This document shows, piece after piece, positions 24,861-33,041 of a stretch of DNA of 64,000 nt (its first letter is position 1; every line of letters begins with the position of its first letter). Made by a program: the position numbers and the translations under genes. The notes under the pieces are model-generated. The model saw only the letters and a list, made by a program, of their open reading frames with translations. It was not told where the DNA came from and made no database searches. The stretch comes from Gemmobacter lutimaris (GTDB lineage Bacteria; Pseudomonadota; Alphaproteobacteria; Rhodobacterales; Rhodobacteraceae): NCBI RefSeq assembly GCF_003570715.1, contig NZ_QXXQ01000011.1, positions 62,001 through 126,000 of the forward strand, in the 5' to 3' direction.

Positions 24861-25967
24861 CTAGATCACAGCAAAATCGCTGGCCGACAGCGTCGCAACC
24901 GAAAGCAACCGCGCGAAAGCCACCGCCTCGGCGCTGCCGCTGCCATCCGGGTCATAAAGCACGCGTCCGGTGGCGGTGTCGAACAGGATACGATCCTGGG
25001 CGTCCTGCGCCACGCCTCCTGCATTTGCAGCAAAAGCGACGATTGACAACCGGCCCGCCGCTGCGACCGCCAGATCGCCGAAAGCCGCACCTGACAAGAG
25101 GATACGATCCTCGCCTTGGTCGAAATCGACGATCAGATCCAGCCCCGATCCATCCGGCGCAAGATCAAAGACGAAACGGTCGTTCCCTGCCCCGCCGCTG
25201 AGCGTGTCATCCCCGGCGCCGCCCGCAAGCCTGTCGGCCCCGCGGCGCCCTTCCAGCAGGTTGTTGCCGTCATTGCCCCGCAAATCATTTGCGACCTGAT
25301 TGCCGATGCCGACCGTATCCCCGTTGCCCGTCAGTTCCAGCCGCTCCAAGCGGCCTGTCACCTGCGGCCCGGACAGTCGAAAGTCCACAAGACTGCGCAC
25401 CGTATCAAACCCCAGCGCAGCGCCGCCTTCGATGATCCGGTCGCCCATATCGTCCACGACATAGATGTCGTCGCCAAGACCGCCGGTCATCAGATCAGCC
25501 CCGGCGCCACCATCCAGCAGATCGCCCCCCTTGCCGCCCTTCAGCGCATCGCCCGAGGCGCCCCCCGACAGGGTATCGGCGCCCGCGGAGCCCAGCAGAA
25601 AGTCAATACCATCACTGCCGGTCAGGCTGCCCGAGCGCGCGAGCCAACTTGCGGAAATGTCGAAACGCCAGCCCGAGGCGTCGATATTATCCAGCCCGAA
25701 GACCAGCGAGAATCGGGCCGTTTCGCCCGCCGCAATCTGCATGGGCGCGGTGACGAACATCCAGCCATCATCGTCGCCCCCGGCGGAATCGTGGGTGTCC
25801 TGCCCGTTCACGGTCAGAAGCAGGAAGCCGCTGTCATATTGGTAATAGCCCGTTTCCTCGATCAGCCAGCCGTCGGTCTGATATGTGGCGGAAATGGTCA
25901 GTATATCGCCCTTGCGTGTCGCCCAGACCAAAGGCGACACGTCCCGAACCTCTTGCAGTATATCCAT
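24861..25967 (-). CDS. RTX-type calcium-binding repeat protein
   Basis: A 368-residue protein with an N-terminal beta-rich domain (~1-115) and glycine-aspartate nonapeptide repeats in two blocks: about 117-160 (GSAGADTLSGGASGDALKGG onward) and about 224-262 (GNDGNNLLEGRRGADRLAGG onward). The end (DRILFDTATGRVLYDPDGSGSAEAVAFARL) matches the usual C-terminus of secreted hemolysin-type calcium-binding proteins exported by type I secretion. No T1SS genes are near. ATG at 25967 is preferred over GTG at 25988, but neither has a clear ribosome site. Confidence 0.8.
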   Translation of the reverse strand: MDILQEVRDVSPLVWATRKGDILTISATYQTDGWLIEETGYYQYDSGFLLLTVNGQDTHDSAGGDDDGWMFVTAPMQIAAGETARFSLVFGLDNIDASGWRFDISASWLARSGSLTGSDGIDFLLGSAGADTLSGGASGDALKGGKGGDLLDGGAGADLMTGGLGDDIYVVDDMGDRIIEGGAALGFDTVRSLVDFRLSGPQVTGRLERLELTGNGDTVGIGNQVANDLRGNDGNNLLEGRRGADRLAGGAGDDTLSGGAGNDRFVFDLAPDGSGLDLIVDFDQGEDRILLSGAAFGDLAVAAAGRLSIVAFAANAGGVAQDAQDRILFDTATGRVLYDPDGSGSAEAVAFARLLSVATLSASDFAVI

Positions 25968-26060
25968 GTCAGGAGTCCGATTTTGCACAATGAAAAGGCA
26001 GGAAGCCCATTCACTGTGCGCTTGCCCGGGTTACCTGTCAATCGGCCACTAGCGGACGGC

Positions 26061-26501
26061 CTAGCCGTTCATGGCCTCGTCCACCAGACCGTGAAGCAGG
26101 TCATTGACAGGCGCCATGGTGGGTTCGTCCCGGTGCATGTACCCCACCGTCACCGGCTCTCCCGGACGTTGGTAAACCGCGATCGCATAGGGGCAGTAGC
26201 GGATATTCGTCGGGTCCGCTTCCATCACCTTGCGCGACACCTCGGCCGAGCAGAACAGGAAGATCTCGGCCCCGTCGAACAGCACAACGTCCGACCCGAC
26301 ATCGGCGCGTGTGCGTTCCAGCATGTCGCCGGTATGGGTGTGGCTGTCGATCACCAGCCCCCGTCCGACGATGGCGCTTTCAACCGCGAAGGTCACATCG
26401 TCGAAGGCATCGTCGCTGGTGGCGGTGATGAAATCGTCGGCCAGCACAGGGGTGGCGCCGCAGACCAGCGCGGCAGCACACAAAAGGCGGGTGAGAGTCA
26501 T
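26061..26501 (-). CDS. Periplasmic DUF302 protein
   Basis: A 146-residue protein with a signal peptide (cleavage at VLA-D, ~21) and a DUF302 fold (DDVTFAVESAIVGRGLVIDSHTHTGDMLERT, then ILFC-like and YCPYAIAVYQ strands). Function of DUF302 is unknown; it is often found near redox and sulfur genes. GGAG lies 7 bases before the ATG at 26501. An FNR-like palindrome is about 50 bases upstream. Confidence 0.8.
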   Translation of the reverse strand: MTLTRLLCAAALVCGATPVLADDFITATSDDAFDDVTFAVESAIVGRGLVIDSHTHTGDMLERTRADVGSDVVLFDGAEIFLFCSAEVSRKVMEADPTNIRYCPYAIAVYQRPGEPVTVGYMHRDEPTMAPVNDLLHGLVDEAMNG

Positions 26502-26545
26502 GGAACGCTCCGTCATCATGACCTCAGTCTGCGGCAGGCAAGCCC

Positions 26546-26559
26546 CTGACGCAAGTCAG
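26546..26559. promoter_or_regulatory. Candidate FNR-type box
   Basis: CTGACGCAAGTCAG is a perfect palindrome of the form TGAC-N4-GTCA, one base per arm from the FNR-like TTGAC-N4-GTCAA. It lies ~45-58 bases before the DUF302 start and just covers the end of the cupin gene. Confidence 0.4.
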
Positions 26560-26861
26560 ACGTCTTTCAGTTCGACTTCGACAAAGCTCATCGGCGCGGG
26601 TCCGCCATTGATGACATTGTGTTCGGTGCCCTTGGGCCGCGAATAGGCGCTACCGGCAGGGATGAAACTCTCGCGTCGCTCACCCCCCGGCAAGTCCAGC
26701 ACCAGAGCGCAATCGGTCAGCGTGGTGATGACATATTCGTGGCCATGCACATGCCAGCCCGTTTCGGCGCCCGGCTCGAAATCGTAGCGCCAGACCAGCA
26801 CGCGGTCATTTTCCATCAGCAGGGTCGCCGTGGCCTGTAGCTGCATCGCCCCTTCAGTCAT
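26556..26861 (-). CDS. Cupin-domain protein
   Basis: A 101-residue single cupin. Motif 1 GWHVHGHEYVITTLTDC (~34) supplies two or three His and a Glu, motif 2 PAGSAYSRPKGTEHNVING (~68) the last His. Such small cupins bind a metal; substrate unknown. A purine-rich GGGGAGGGGAAGGG precedes the ATG at 26861. Confidence 0.82.
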   Translation of the reverse strand: MTEGAMQLQATATLLMENDRVLVWRYDFEPGAETGWHVHGHEYVITTLTDCALVLDLPGGERRESFIPAGSAYSRPKGTEHNVINGGPAPMSFVEVELKDV

Positions 26862-26884
26862 CCCTTCCCCTCCCCGATTGCGAA

Positions 26885-26907
26885 GAAGGCGGGGTGCCCC
26901 CGCCTTC
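26885..26907 (-). terminator. Terminator after the aminotransferase gene
   Basis: A perfect 10-bp stem GAAGGCGGGG/CCCCGCCTTC with a 3-base loop lies 11 bases downstream of the aminotransferase stop on the minus strand. The following T-run is weak (TTCG). Confidence 0.55.
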
Positions 26908-26917
26908 ACGGGCCGCC

Positions 26918-28246
26918 TTACGGCAGCGCTTTCAGAACCTCGGCCAGCTTTCCGATCAGCTCGTCGATTTCCGCCTTCGAGATGATCAGCGGCGGCGACA
27001 TGGCGATGATGTCGCCGGTGGTGCGGATCAGGATTCCTTTTTCATAGGCGTTGAGGAAGGCGGTGAAGGCGCGTTTGGTGGGCTCGCCCGCCATCGGCTC
27101 CAGCTCCACCGCGCCGATCAGGCCCATGTTGCGGATGTCGATGACATGCGGCAGGCCCTTGAGGCTGTGCAGCGCATCCTCCCAATAGGGGGCGAGGTCG
27201 TTCGCGCGTTCGAACAGCCCTTCCTCCTTGTAGGTGTCCAGCGTGGCGATGCCGGCGGCGCTGGCGATCGGATTGCCGGAATAGGTGTAGCCGTGGAACA
27301 GCTCGATCATGTGTTCCGGGCCGTTCATAAAGGCGTCATGCACCTCGGCTGTGGTCAGCACCGCGCCCATCGGGATGACGCCGTTGGTCAGGCCCTTGGC
27401 GGTGGTCATCATGTCGGGCAGCACGTCGAAATGCTGCGCCGCGAAGGCAGACCCAAGCCGCCCGAAGCCGGTGATGACCTCGTCAAAAATCAGCAGGATG
27501 CCGTGTTTCTTCGTGATCGCGCGCAGCTTCTCCAGATAGCCCTTCGGCGGCATCAGCACGCCGGTCGAGCCTGCCATCGGTTCAACGATCACCGCCGCGA
27601 TGGTTTCGGCCCCGTGCAGCGCCACGATGCGTTCCAGATCATCCGCCAGATTGGCGCCATGCTCCGGCTGGCCGCGGGTAAAGGCGTTCTGGCCCGGCAG
27701 ATGGGTATGCGGAAGGTGATCAACGCCGCCCAGCAGCGTGCCGAACATCTTGCGGTTGTTGACGATACCGCCGACCGAGATGCCGCCGAAGTTCACGCCG
27801 TGATAGCCACGCTCGCGCCCGATGAGACGGGTGCGCGCGCCCTCGCCCCGTGCCCGGTGATAGGCAATGGCGATCTTCAGCGCGGTCTCTACCGACTCGG
27901 AGCCCGAGTTGGTGTAGAACACATGCTCGATCCCCTTCGGCGCGATGTCCACGAGCCGGTTGGCCAGTTCAAAGGCCACCGGGTGCCCCATCTGGAAGGC
28001 GGGCGCGTAATCCAGTTCCGCCGCCTGTTTCTGGATCGCTTCGGTGATCTTGGGGCGGCAGTGACCCGCATTGCAGCACCACAGGCCCGCCGTGCCATCC
28101 AGCACCTGACGGCCGTCCGAGGTAGTATAATGCATGTCCTTCGAGGCCACGAACATGCGCGGCGTTTTCTTGAACTGCCGGTTCGCCGTGAAGGGCATCC
28201 AGAAGGCATTCAGGTCGTTCGGCGTCGGCTTGCGGTCAAGCGCCAT
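26918..28246 (-). CDS. Omega-amino acid (beta-alanine):pyruvate aminotransferase
   Basis: A 442-residue class III aminotransferase moving the amino group of beta-alanine to pyruvate and giving malonic semialdehyde. The PLP lysine is in MMTTAKGLTNG (~285), the cofactor Asp in LIFDEVITGFGRLG (~253), and NSGSESVETALKIA (~115) binds phosphate. The opening NDLNAFWMPFTANRQFKKTPRM is typical of the beta-alanine type. ATG at 28246 is chosen because GGAG is 8 bases before it. A RutR box 54 bases upstream links it to pyrimidine breakdown, where beta-alanine is the end product. Confidence 0.9.
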   Translation of the reverse strand: MALDRKPTPNDLNAFWMPFTANRQFKKTPRMFVASKDMHYTTSDGRQVLDGTAGLWCCNAGHCRPKITEAIQKQAAELDYAPAFQMGHPVAFELANRLVDIAPKGIEHVFYTNSGSESVETALKIAIAYHRARGEGARTRLIGRERGYHGVNFGGISVGGIVNNRKMFGTLLGGVDHLPHTHLPGQNAFTRGQPEHGANLADDLERIVALHGAETIAAVIVEPMAGSTGVLMPPKGYLEKLRAITKKHGILLIFDEVITGFGRLGSAFAAQHFDVLPDMMTTAKGLTNGVIPMGAVLTTAEVHDAFMNGPEHMIELFHGYTYSGNPIASAAGIATLDTYKEEGLFERANDLAPYWEDALHSLKGLPHVIDIRNMGLIGAVELEPMAGEPTKRAFTAFLNAYEKGILIRTTGDIIAMSPPLIISKAEIDELIGKLAEVLKALP

Positions 28247-28299
28247 GATCATCTCCGCATTTATCCGTCACGGGGAATCGCGCGACGGCTTGAGTTTCC

Positions 28300-28315
28300 T
28301 TGACCTCGGGGTCAA
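28300..28315. promoter_or_regulatory. RutR operator
   Basis: TTGACCTCGGGGTCAA is a perfect inverted repeat (TTGACC-N4-GGTCAA), matching the RutR box TTGACCA-N2-TGGTCAA in 14 of 16 positions if the Ns are ignored. It lies between the aminotransferase (start 28246) and rutR (start 28455). Confidence 0.72.
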
Positions 28316-28454
28316 AATTCATCCGGTCAGCACCCGAAGCACCGGGCGTGGCTGTCCGCATATTGACGGGTTTGCCGTCGCGTCTCAATCGGGATTGGCC
28401 GTTCCGGCGGTCCATTTCCGACACTTTGATCAAATGCTTCCACCGGGAGGTCCG

Positions 28455-29066
28455 ATGACCCGCGCCAAGCCGAAGACCCGTATCCAGCAGAAGAACTCCG
28501 AAGCGATCCTCGATGCGGCGCTGGAGGTGTTTTCGCAGGCCGGGTTCAGGGGGGCGACGCTGGACCAGATCGCGGATCGCGCGGGCCTGTCGAAGCCCAA
28601 TCTTCTGTATTACTTCTCCTCGAAAGAGGCGATCCATGCCGAGCTGATCGCAGGGCTTCTGAAGGTCTGGCTCGATCCGCTGCGGGCGCTGGATTCGGGC
28701 GGCGATCCGGTGGCCGAGATTCTGGGCTATGTGCGACGCAAGCTGGAACTGAGCCGCGATTTTCCCCGTGAAAGCAGGCTGTTCGCCAATGAGGTGCTGC
28801 AAGGTGCGCCGCGCATCGACGGGGCGCTTCAAGGGGAGCTGAAGCCACTGGTCGATGACAAGGCGGCGGTGATTGCGGCCTGGGTGGCCGAGGGGCGCCT
28901 GGCGCCGGTGGACCCTTACCATCTGATCTTCTCGATCTGGGCCACGACCCAGCATTACGCCGATTTCGACGTGCAGGTCCGCGCGGTTCTGGGCCCCGGC
29001 CATGATCCCTTCGCCGAGGCGGGGGATTTTCTGGAGACGCTGTATCGCCGGATGCTGGCGATCTGA
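28455..29066 (+). CDS. rutR: RutR, pyrimidine-responsive TetR regulator
   Basis: A 203-residue protein aligning closely with E. coli RutR: HTH GATLDQIADRAGLSKPNLLYYFSSKEAI (~36-64), then the ligand domain (LELSRDFPRESRLFANEVLQGAP; GRLAPVDPYHLIFSIWATTQHYADF). RutR represses pyrimidine-use genes and is released by uracil or thymine. GGGAGGTCCG precedes the ATG. It is divergent from the beta-alanine aminotransferase with a consensus operator between them. Confidence 0.88.
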   Translation: MTRAKPKTRIQQKNSEAILDAALEVFSQAGFRGATLDQIADRAGLSKPNLLYYFSSKEAIHAELIAGLLKVWLDPLRALDSGGDPVAEILGYVRRKLELSRDFPRESRLFANEVLQGAPRIDGALQGELKPLVDDKAAVIAAWVAEGRLAPVDPYHLIFSIWATTQHYADFDVQVRAVLGPGHDPFAEAGDFLETLYRRMLAI

Positions 29067-29160
29067 GCGGTCGTTCAAATGCACGGTATTCGGGCCGCGC
29101 ATATACCGGGGAGGCGTGCTAGGCTTAATCGGGGGCGTTCTGACCGAAAGGGAAGATCCG

Positions 29161-29553
29161 ATGACACTCATGTCGTCCATCGGCGCGCAACTGGCACGCG
29201 CCCTGTCCCTGCCTGATCCCTGCATAACCTCGGCACGGGGCAGCCAGCCGTCCGAGCCGCCCACCAGCCTGCGGATCACCCCCACGGAGCTGGCCTCGGC
29301 CGTGCAACCCACCGCCGCCAGCGCGGCAGTGGTCCTGCAATGCGCGGGCAGGCCCGACCCCGACGCGTTCGACAATGTGCCGCAACCCGGTGACGAAAGC
29401 ATTCTGGTCGATGACTGGGAAAGGCCGGGCCCGCCGCAGGATGCGGCAGACCCCGAGGCGAGGTCAGCCCCCGCAGCCTTGATGCCGCTGGAAGATGCGC
29501 AGCTTGCCATGATCGCGTGGCAAGACAATCTGCGCATCCTGCGCGGCGGCTGA
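29161..29553 (+). CDS. Hypothetical protein
   Basis: A 130-residue protein with a good ribosome site (AAGGGAAG). It is rich in Pro and Ala with a low-complexity middle and an acidic stretch (PQPGDESILVDDWERPGP), no membrane segment. It is convergent with preA (7 bases between stops). I recognise no family. The codon pattern and ribosome site suggest it is real, moderately sure. Confidence 0.5.
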   Translation: MTLMSSIGAQLARALSLPDPCITSARGSQPSEPPTSLRITPTELASAVQPTAASAAVVLQCAGRPDPDAFDNVPQPGDESILVDDWERPGPPQDAADPEARSAPAALMPLEDAQLAMIAWQDNLRILRGG

Positions 29554-29560
29554 TCCCGCC

Positions 29561-30862
29561 TCATTCCGCCGCGCGCACCGAGGGGTTGTTGGGGTGCTGC
29601 GTCCAGTTGGCGTAATCGCCCACCGTCGCTCCGGTGCGCGGGTCCACCTGACCTTTCGGCAGTTGCACCATGGTGATGCAATTCTCCACCGGGCAGACAT
29701 TGACGCAAAGGTTGCAGGCCACGCATTCCTCGTCCTTCACGGTGAAGGTGCGATCTGCGCCCATGGCGATGGCCTGATGGCTGGTATCCTCGCAGGCGAT
29801 GTAGCAGCGGCCGCATTTGATGCAGTCGTCCTGGCTGATATGCGCCTTGGTGACGTAGTTCAGATTCAGGAACTGCCAGTCGGTGACATTGGGCACCGCG
29901 CGGCCCACCAGTTCCGACGTATCGGTGAACCCCTTGCGGTCCATGTAATCCGACAGGCCGGAGATCATCTCTTGCACCACCTTGAAGCCATAGGTCATGG
30001 CGGCGGTGCAGACCTGCACATTGCCCGCGCCCAGTGCCATGAACTCTGCCGCGTCGCGCCAGGTGGTGACACCGCCGATGCCGCTGATGGGAATACCGGT
30101 CGTTTCGCGCGACCGCGCGATTTCCGCCACCATGTTCAGCGCGATCGGTTTCACCGCCGGGCCGCAATAGCCGCCATGAGTGCCCTTGCCGTCGATCGTC
30201 GGTTCCGGGGCGAAATCGTCGAGGTCAACCGAGGTGATGGAGTTGATCGTGTTGATGAGGCTGACCGCGTCGGCCCCGCCACGTTTGGCCGCCTCGGCCG
30301 GTTTGCGGATGTCGGTGATATTGGGTGTCAGCTTCACGATGCAGGGCATGCGGGAATATTGCTTCACCCAGCGGGTGACCATCTCGATATATTCCGGCAC
30401 CTGCCCCACGGCGCTGCCCATGCCGCGTTCGGCCATGCCATGCGGGCAGCCGAAGTTCAGCTCCACGCCATCGGCCTCGGTATCCTCGATGCGCTTGAGG
30501 ATGTCCTTCCACGACTCCTCGTCGCAGGGCACCATCAGGCTGATGATCAGGGCGCGGTCGCGCCACTTGCGCTTGACCTCCTTGATTTCCTGCAGGTTCA
30601 CCTCCAGCGGGCGGTCGGTGATCAGCTCGATATTGTTCAGCCCCAGAAGGCGGCGGTCGGCGCCCCAGATCGCGCCATAGCGCGGCCCGTTGACATTGAC
30701 GACCGGCGGCCCTTCGGACCCCAGCGTCTTCCAGACCACACCGCCCCAGCCCGCCTCATAAGCGCGCTCGACATTGACCTTCTTGTCGGTGGGTGGCGCC
30801 GAGGCCAGCCAGAACGGATTGGGGGATTTGATGCCGATGAAATTCGATTCGAGATTGGCCAT
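29561..30862 (-). CDS. preA: Dihydropyrimidine dehydrogenase subunit PreA
   Basis: A 433-residue catalytic subunit reducing uracil/thymine to dihydropyrimidines. The FMN TIM-barrel (~1-320) carries the active-site cysteine loop LNFGCPHGMAERGMG (~132), and the C-terminus has two [4Fe-4S] motifs: CIKCGRCYIACEDTSHQ and CVACNLCVNVCPVENC. It lies 24 bases after preT on the same strand, and the pair matches E. coli PreT-PreA, the NAD-dependent enzyme. This is step one of the pathway completed by hydA, the ureidopropionase and the aminotransferase. Confidence 0.95.
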   Translation of the reverse strand: MANLESNFIGIKSPNPFWLASAPPTDKKVNVERAYEAGWGGVVWKTLGSEGPPVVNVNGPRYGAIWGADRRLLGLNNIELITDRPLEVNLQEIKEVKRKWRDRALIISLMVPCDEESWKDILKRIEDTEADGVELNFGCPHGMAERGMGSAVGQVPEYIEMVTRWVKQYSRMPCIVKLTPNITDIRKPAEAAKRGGADAVSLINTINSITSVDLDDFAPEPTIDGKGTHGGYCGPAVKPIALNMVAEIARSRETTGIPISGIGGVTTWRDAAEFMALGAGNVQVCTAAMTYGFKVVQEMISGLSDYMDRKGFTDTSELVGRAVPNVTDWQFLNLNYVTKAHISQDDCIKCGRCYIACEDTSHQAIAMGADRTFTVKDEECVACNLCVNVCPVENCITMVQLPKGQVDPRTGATVGDYANWTQHPNNPSVRAAE

Positions 30863-30886
30863 ATGCTTGTCTCCTGATGCGGGCGC

Positions 30887-32215
30887 TCAGCCCGCCGCCC
30901 CCGTCAGTGCCGCGTGAATCTCTTCGGCGGCGTCGCGGCCCTCGGCCACGGCGGTCACCGTCAGATCCTCGCCGCCCTCGGCACAGTCACCGCCGCACCA
31001 GAGTTTCGGTGCCGGATGGCGCGGCAGCTTGCCCGCCGCAACGGTGAGGCCCTCCGGCACACCCGCAAGGGTCTGGCCGATGGCCTTGAACACCTGATCC
31101 GCTTTCAGGGTGAAGCCTTCATCCAGCAGCTTCAACCCGTCGGGGCTGTCTTCGGTATAGGCAAACTGCACCGCCTCGGCGCGGGCACCGCCCGTTACCT
31201 TCACCGGCGCGGCGCCATAGATGATGCGGACGCCGGTTTGCGTGGCATGTTCCTGTTCGTAGCCCGAGGCGCTCATCTTCTCCTTGCCCCGACGATAGAC
31301 GATGGTGACATTCTCGGCGCCCAGCAACTTTGATTGCACGGCGGCATCCACCGCCGTCATGCCACCGCCGATCACCACCACGTCGCGGCCCACGGCGACG
31401 GTCGAACGGTCCCCCGCCTGCCGCAACCCGGCGATGAAATCGACGGCGTTTTCCACCCCCGCCAGATCCTCGCCCGCCGCGCGCAGGGCATTCACCCCGG
31501 CCAGACCGATGCCAAGGAACACCGCGTCGTAATCGGCCAGCAGATCGGCCAGCGCGACATCTTTGCCGAGCGTCACGCCGGTTTTAACCGTGATGCCGCC
31601 AATCTTCAGCAGCCAGTCCACCTCGCGCGCCGCGAAATCGTTGGTCGATTTATAGGTGGCGATGCCATATTCGTTGAGTCCCCCGGCCTTGGGGCGGCGC
31701 TCGAACACCGTCACCTCATGGCCCTTCATCGCCAGACGATGCGCACAGGCCAGACCCGAGGGCCCTGCCCCCACCACCGCCACGCGCTTGCCGGTGGCAG
31801 CGGCACGGGTGAAGGGATGCACGCCCTTCGCCATCAGCGTGTCGGTGGCATAGCGTTGCAACCGGCCGATCTCGACCGGCTTGCCCTCGGCCACTTCGCG
31901 CACGCAGACCTCTTCGCACAGCGTTTCGGTCGGGCAGACACGGGCGCACATGCCGCCCATGATGTTCTGGCTGAGGATCGTCTTCGCCGCCGCATCCGGC
32001 GTGCCGGTGGCGATCTGCCGGATGAACAGCGGAATGTCGATCGAGGTCGGACAGGCCGTCATGCAGGGCGCGTCATGGCAGAAATAGCAGCGGTCGGCGG
32101 CCACCTGCGCCTCGTGCCGGTCAAGTGGCGGCTCGTGATCGGCGAAATTCGCCTCATAGCTGGCGGCGGGCAGACGCGCGGGCACGATGCCGGGCGTGAG
32201 CTGGCTGTTGGACAA
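30887..32215 (-). CDS. preT: Dihydropyrimidine dehydrogenase subunit PreT (NAD(P)H oxidoreductase)
   Basis: A 442-residue GltD-like flavoprotein passing electrons from NAD(P)H to PreA. The N-terminus binds two Fe-S clusters (CYFCHDAPCMTACP, ~42; CARVCPTETLCEEVC, ~88). FAD binds at VVGAGPSGLACAHRL (~136) and NAD(P) at VVIGGGMTAVDAA (~275). TTG at 32215 is taken as start: GGGAGG sits 8 bases upstream and the product then opens SNSQLTPGIVP; no ATG is available nearby. It is the first gene of the preT-preA operon. Confidence 0.92.
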   Translation of the reverse strand: MSNSQLTPGIVPARLPAASYEANFADHEPPLDRHEAQVAADRCYFCHDAPCMTACPTSIDIPLFIRQIATGTPDAAAKTILSQNIMGGMCARVCPTETLCEEVCVREVAEGKPVEIGRLQRYATDTLMAKGVHPFTRAAATGKRVAVVGAGPSGLACAHRLAMKGHEVTVFERRPKAGGLNEYGIATYKSTNDFAAREVDWLLKIGGITVKTGVTLGKDVALADLLADYDAVFLGIGLAGVNALRAAGEDLAGVENAVDFIAGLRQAGDRSTVAVGRDVVVIGGGMTAVDAAVQSKLLGAENVTIVYRRGKEKMSASGYEQEHATQTGVRIIYGAAPVKVTGGARAEAVQFAYTEDSPDGLKLLDEGFTLKADQVFKAIGQTLAGVPEGLTVAAGKLPRHPAPKLWCGGDCAEGGEDLTVTAVAEGRDAAEEIHAALTGAAG

Positions 32216-32264
32216 GGCGCAAACCTCCCGTTGTTTTCTTGATTGCCTCCACTCTGCCACAGGC

Positions 32265-32290
32265 AAAAATTTTATCAATCGGTAAATTTT
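32265..32290. promoter_or_regulatory. AT-rich inverted repeat upstream of preT
   Basis: AAAATTT and AAATTTT arms flank a core with TTTATCAATCGGTAAA-like symmetry, 50-75 bases before the preT start. It is strikingly AT-rich against the surroundings and probably contains the preT promoter and an operator for an unidentified regulator. No RutR-type TTGACC box was found in this region. Confidence 0.4.
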
Positions 32291-32539
32291 AATGCCGGGG
32301 CGATTTTTCCCCTCTGCCCGCAAGGCAGGCGCAATCCGAAGGCGGCTGCGGGGAAAATGGGCGCAAGCTTCCCCTTGCTCCGGCCCGGAGCAACCGCCCT
32401 GCCGGCTGCGGCGCCTGCCCACGTTACACGGAGGCTTTTCACCCCTGCCCGCCTCGCGTATAACCGCGTCAGCCACGGCAGGGCTGCTTGCGCTATCACG
32501 CGCCGCTCATCGCCCGCCGACAGAACAAACGAGGATGGC

Positions 32540-33031
32540 ATGAGCAAACATTCCCCCGACGCCGACGTTGCCTTCATCCAGGCCCTGGCTGAACTTCTGA
32601 ACAAGAATGAACTGACCGAGCTTTCGGTGAAACGCGAATATGGCGAGGATGACAGCCTTGACGTGCGCGTGGTGAAACAGGCGAATATCGTGACCACCAC
32701 GGTCGCCGCCGCGCCGGTGGCCATGGCCGCCCCGGCAGCCGCACCCGCCGCTGCCGCCACAGCCCCGGCCGCCGCGCCGGAGGATCCGGCCCAGCATCCG
32801 GGTGCCGTGACCTCGCCCATGGTTGGCACCGCCTATCTGGCGGCCGAACCGGGTGCCGCACCTTTCGTTGCCGTGGGCAGCACCGTGACCGAAGGCCAGA
32901 CCGTGCTCATCATCGAGGCGATGAAGACCATGAACCACATCCCCGCGCCGAAAGCCGGCACGGTGAAGCGCATTCTGGTCGCCGATGGCACCCCCGTCGA
33001 ATTCGGCGCGCCGCTGATGATCGTCGAGTGA
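32540..33031 (+). CDS. accB: Biotin carboxyl carrier protein of acetyl-CoA carboxylase
   Basis: A 163-residue BCCP: N-terminal domain, Ala/Pro-rich linker (~55-90), and C-terminal biotinyl domain with the acceptor lysine in [15 protein letters not shown] (~130). It carries the biotin used by AccC and the carboxyltransferase for malonyl-CoA. GAGG is upstream of the ATG at 32540; the frame is open further but the extension is unlike the family. accC follows after 10 bases. The 324-base gap upstream holds the AT-rich repeat and no gene. Confidence 0.95.
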   Translation: MSKHSPDADVAFIQALAELLNKNELTELSVKREYGEDDSLDVRVVKQANIVTTTVAAAPVAMAAPAAAPAAAATAPAAAPEDPAQHPGAVTSPMVGTAYLAAEPGAAPFVAVGSTVTEGQTVLIIEAMKTMNHIPAPKAGTVKRILVADGTPVEFGAPLMIVE

Positions 33032-33041
33032 GGCCCGCCCG

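Noticed and set aside
28425-28434. TTTGATCAAA palindrome as an FNR/CRP site
   Set aside because: Arms are directly adjacent, without the 4-base (FNR) or 6-base (CRP) spacer.
28236-30167. Minus-strand 643-residue frame
   Set aside because: Crosses rutR and preA out of frame; both real genes have clear family motifs.
32243-32539. N-terminal extension of accB
   Set aside because: The extra ~99 residues are unlike BCCP and cover the AT-rich promoter region; the family start is the ATG at 32540.
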